Shown here: in pieces, positions 62,877 to 64,000 of the stretch | How positions within the stretch are numbered: position 1 is the stretch's first letter | How the letters are laid out: each line of letters begins with the position of its first letter | Assembly (NCBI RefSeq): GCF_000381545.1 | Contig: NZ_KB906675.1 | Location: forward strand, 1 to 64,000 | Source: Rhodonellum psychrophilum GCM71 = DSM 17998 | Lineage (GTDB): Bacteria > Bacteroidota > Bacteroidia > Cytophagales > Cyclobacteriaceae | DNA: 64,000 nt | Direction: 5' to 3' | Notes under the pieces: generated by a model | What the model was told of the DNA's origin: nothing | Databases searched by the model: none | Seen by the model: only the letters and a program-made list of their open reading frames with translations | Program-made: the position numbers and the translations under genes

Positions 62877-63233
62877 TTATTTTTGTTGGTTTTCGATAAC
62901 TCTAAATCTCACGATTTCTGCAATCAAATCCAATGGTAAAGACGCGTCCAGTGGAAACTGAACGGATCCTTTTCCCTGTGTATAGCCGGAGAGTTTGTCC
63001 CTGAATTTTTCGTGTCCGGTAGGTGTGGCATAAAAGCCAATATGCTTGTCAAAGCCTCCAAAATACACGAGAGGCTTGTTGTTTGTTTTGTAGGCAGGCA
63101 TTCCGTATGCCATACTCTCGATCGCTGCAGGAGCATTTTCCCTGATGGTCTGCCGAATAGATTTCAGCTTCCCCTGAATTTCCTCGGGAAAACCAGCGAT
63201 ATAATCGTCAACAGTCTGGATTTCTTTGTCCAT
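62877..63233 (-). CDS. DUF1801 (YdhG/iron-chaperone-like) protein
   Basis: A 118-residue protein of the DUF1801 family, related to YdhG and the frataxin-like Fra fold: VDDYIAGFPEEIQGKLKSIR, AIESMAYGMPAYK, FGGFDKHIGFYATP and QFPLDASLPLDLIAEIVRF. It is often found with SRPBCC genes, and these operons are thought to be small stress or ligand-binding units, but the function is not established. First gene of the three-gene cassette. Confidence 0.88.
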   Translation of the reverse strand: MDKEIQTVDDYIAGFPEEIQGKLKSIRQTIRENAPAAIESMAYGMPAYKTNNKPLVYFGGFDKHIGFYATPTGHEKFRDKLSGYTQGKGSVQFPLDASLPLDLIAEIVRFRVIENQQK

Positions 63234-63855
63234 TTTTTCTGGGTCAAGGATTATTGTGAATATTGGATTTTCACTACCCTTATTAAAATTTTTCTTATTG
63301 AAATAAAAATGCCCTTTTATCCGGTTTTGGACAATCTAAAAAACAGATCAAAAATTATCGCCCAACGACAGAAAATGAAATCTTACATCTGCTTTTATGC
63401 CTTTTTGAAATCCCGGCAGATTGAAATACCTGGACTTTTTTAAGTTGGAAATGTATCTATTCAAATTTAACGAAAATGCGCAAATGAAACACGGTCATTT
63501 TTGAATTTTGAAAATTTCAAAAAAGAATTCTCTCCATAAATCCCCGGTTTTTTACAATGGGTATTTCTGTCAGATTTATTGAATTCAATGGAATTCTAAA
63601 AATGCATTGCAGTGGGAAAATATTTGTTCCAAACCTAAAGGATTTTTGAATACGTCACCCCCTATCCCAGAAATTGAAATCCAAGTTTAAGATTTCTGTC
63701 ATCACGATGGGATTTTAAAAGTCCTTCGATCAATTGATAAAAATGCCCCCCACAAAAAAACTTCCTATACAACAAATTTTTCCAAATCTCAAATCACGAT
63801 TTAAAGGGGTAAAAACACTCTTGACCGTCAGTCAAAACAATAATTAACCTATCAC
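63234..63855. other. Intergenic region, 622 bases, no gene seen
   Basis: The sequence is very AT-rich with frequent stops in all frames. CAGAAAT/ATTTCTG near 63670-63702 can pair. No copy of the dispersed repeat, no tRNA and no strong promoter box was found. It is the longest stretch here without a gene or a recognised element. Confidence 0.5.
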
Positions 63856-64000
63856 TCATTCCTTTTCAAAAACCAAAAAATGCTGAATCTTCATAAACTG
63901 TCCATTTTCGACGAGACGGAAACCATTGGCCCCCAATTCCTTAGAAACTTGCTTTACGGTCATCTTGTGCAGCCTTTTGATCATCACCTTTGGGTCCTCC
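63856..64000 (-). CDS. C-terminal end of a SAM-dependent methyltransferase (partial)
   Basis: The last 47 residues of a minus-strand ORF that continues past the window. HKMTVKQVSKELGANGFRLV followed by KIQHFLVFEKE resembles the C-terminus of class-I SAM-dependent methyltransferases of the 'PRQHFLVFE' type. The stop TGA is at 63856-63858. The SAM-binding motif lies outside the window, so the call rests on the tail only. Confidence 0.6.
   Translation of the reverse strand, partial: EDPKVMIKRLHKMTVKQVSKELGANGFRLVENGQFMKIQHFLVFEKE

Overview
The window looks like a chromosome segment of a Bacteroidota bacterium of the order Cytophagales, most likely a Cyclobacteriaceae relative (Algoriphagus, Belliella or Cecembia type). 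The grounds are a gldC gliding-motility gene, a TonB-dependent receptor with a CarboxypepD_reg N-terminus, lipoproteins with acidic residues after the lipid Cys, DUF2490, DUF3098, DUF2147 and DUF1343 families, few Shine-Dalgarno sequences, and several promoters of the Bacteroidota form (TTG or TTTG, about 20 bases, TAnnTTTG). The genus is an inference from gene content.

Layout. 1-5.1 kb: the N-terminus of an IS1182-type transposase, a tricorn-like protease and a PagL-like deacylase. 5.4-8.2 kb: a SAM riboswitch ahead of metY and metX. 8.2-11.5 kb: SelO and small proteins. 11.6-17.8 kb: a plus-strand run pdeM, ftsX, DUF3098, uppP, truB, ribF, scoA, scoB, gldC. 18-22.4 kb: a TonB receptor paired with an SGNH-hydrolase lipoprotein. 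22.9-33.5 kb: a large HEAT/cytochrome lipoprotein, a D-threonine-aldolase-like enzyme, envelope proteins and a short-form arginine decarboxylase. 33-38.5 kb: a probable sulfur or redox group (Rrf2 regulator, TauE/SafE exporter, CoA-disulfide reductase-like protein, mercaptopyruvate sulfurtransferase). 39-50 kb: lipoprotein hydrolase, methionine aminotransferase, arginase, argS, glutathione peroxidase, menA, universal stress protein, SUI1 and others. 50-54.8 kb: a histidine operon hisGDCB preceded by a His-rich leader peptide. 54.8-64 kb: a lipoprotein with two truncated-globin-like domains, ATP-grasp, glycosyltransferase 2, LolC/E-type permease, NamZ-type and TraB-type proteins, a SRPBCC/SRPBCC/DUF1801 cassette, and the end of a methyltransferase.

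Points that an ordinary gene list would miss. (1) Five copies of a roughly 175-base intergenic repeat with inverted ends (TTAAACCCG / CGGGTTRAA); one copy supplies the stop codon of its neighbour. (2) A his leader ORF with six His codons among 27, followed by competing hairpins. (3) Two promoters on either side of the Rrf2 gene that carry the same 19-base palindrome CCCTA-N9-TAGGG at the same 27-base distance from the TAnnTTTG box. (4) A duplicated truncated-hemoglobin-like surface lipoprotein.

No rRNA, tRNA or CRISPR array was seen. Function calls rest on recognised motifs and family memory; no database search was possible.
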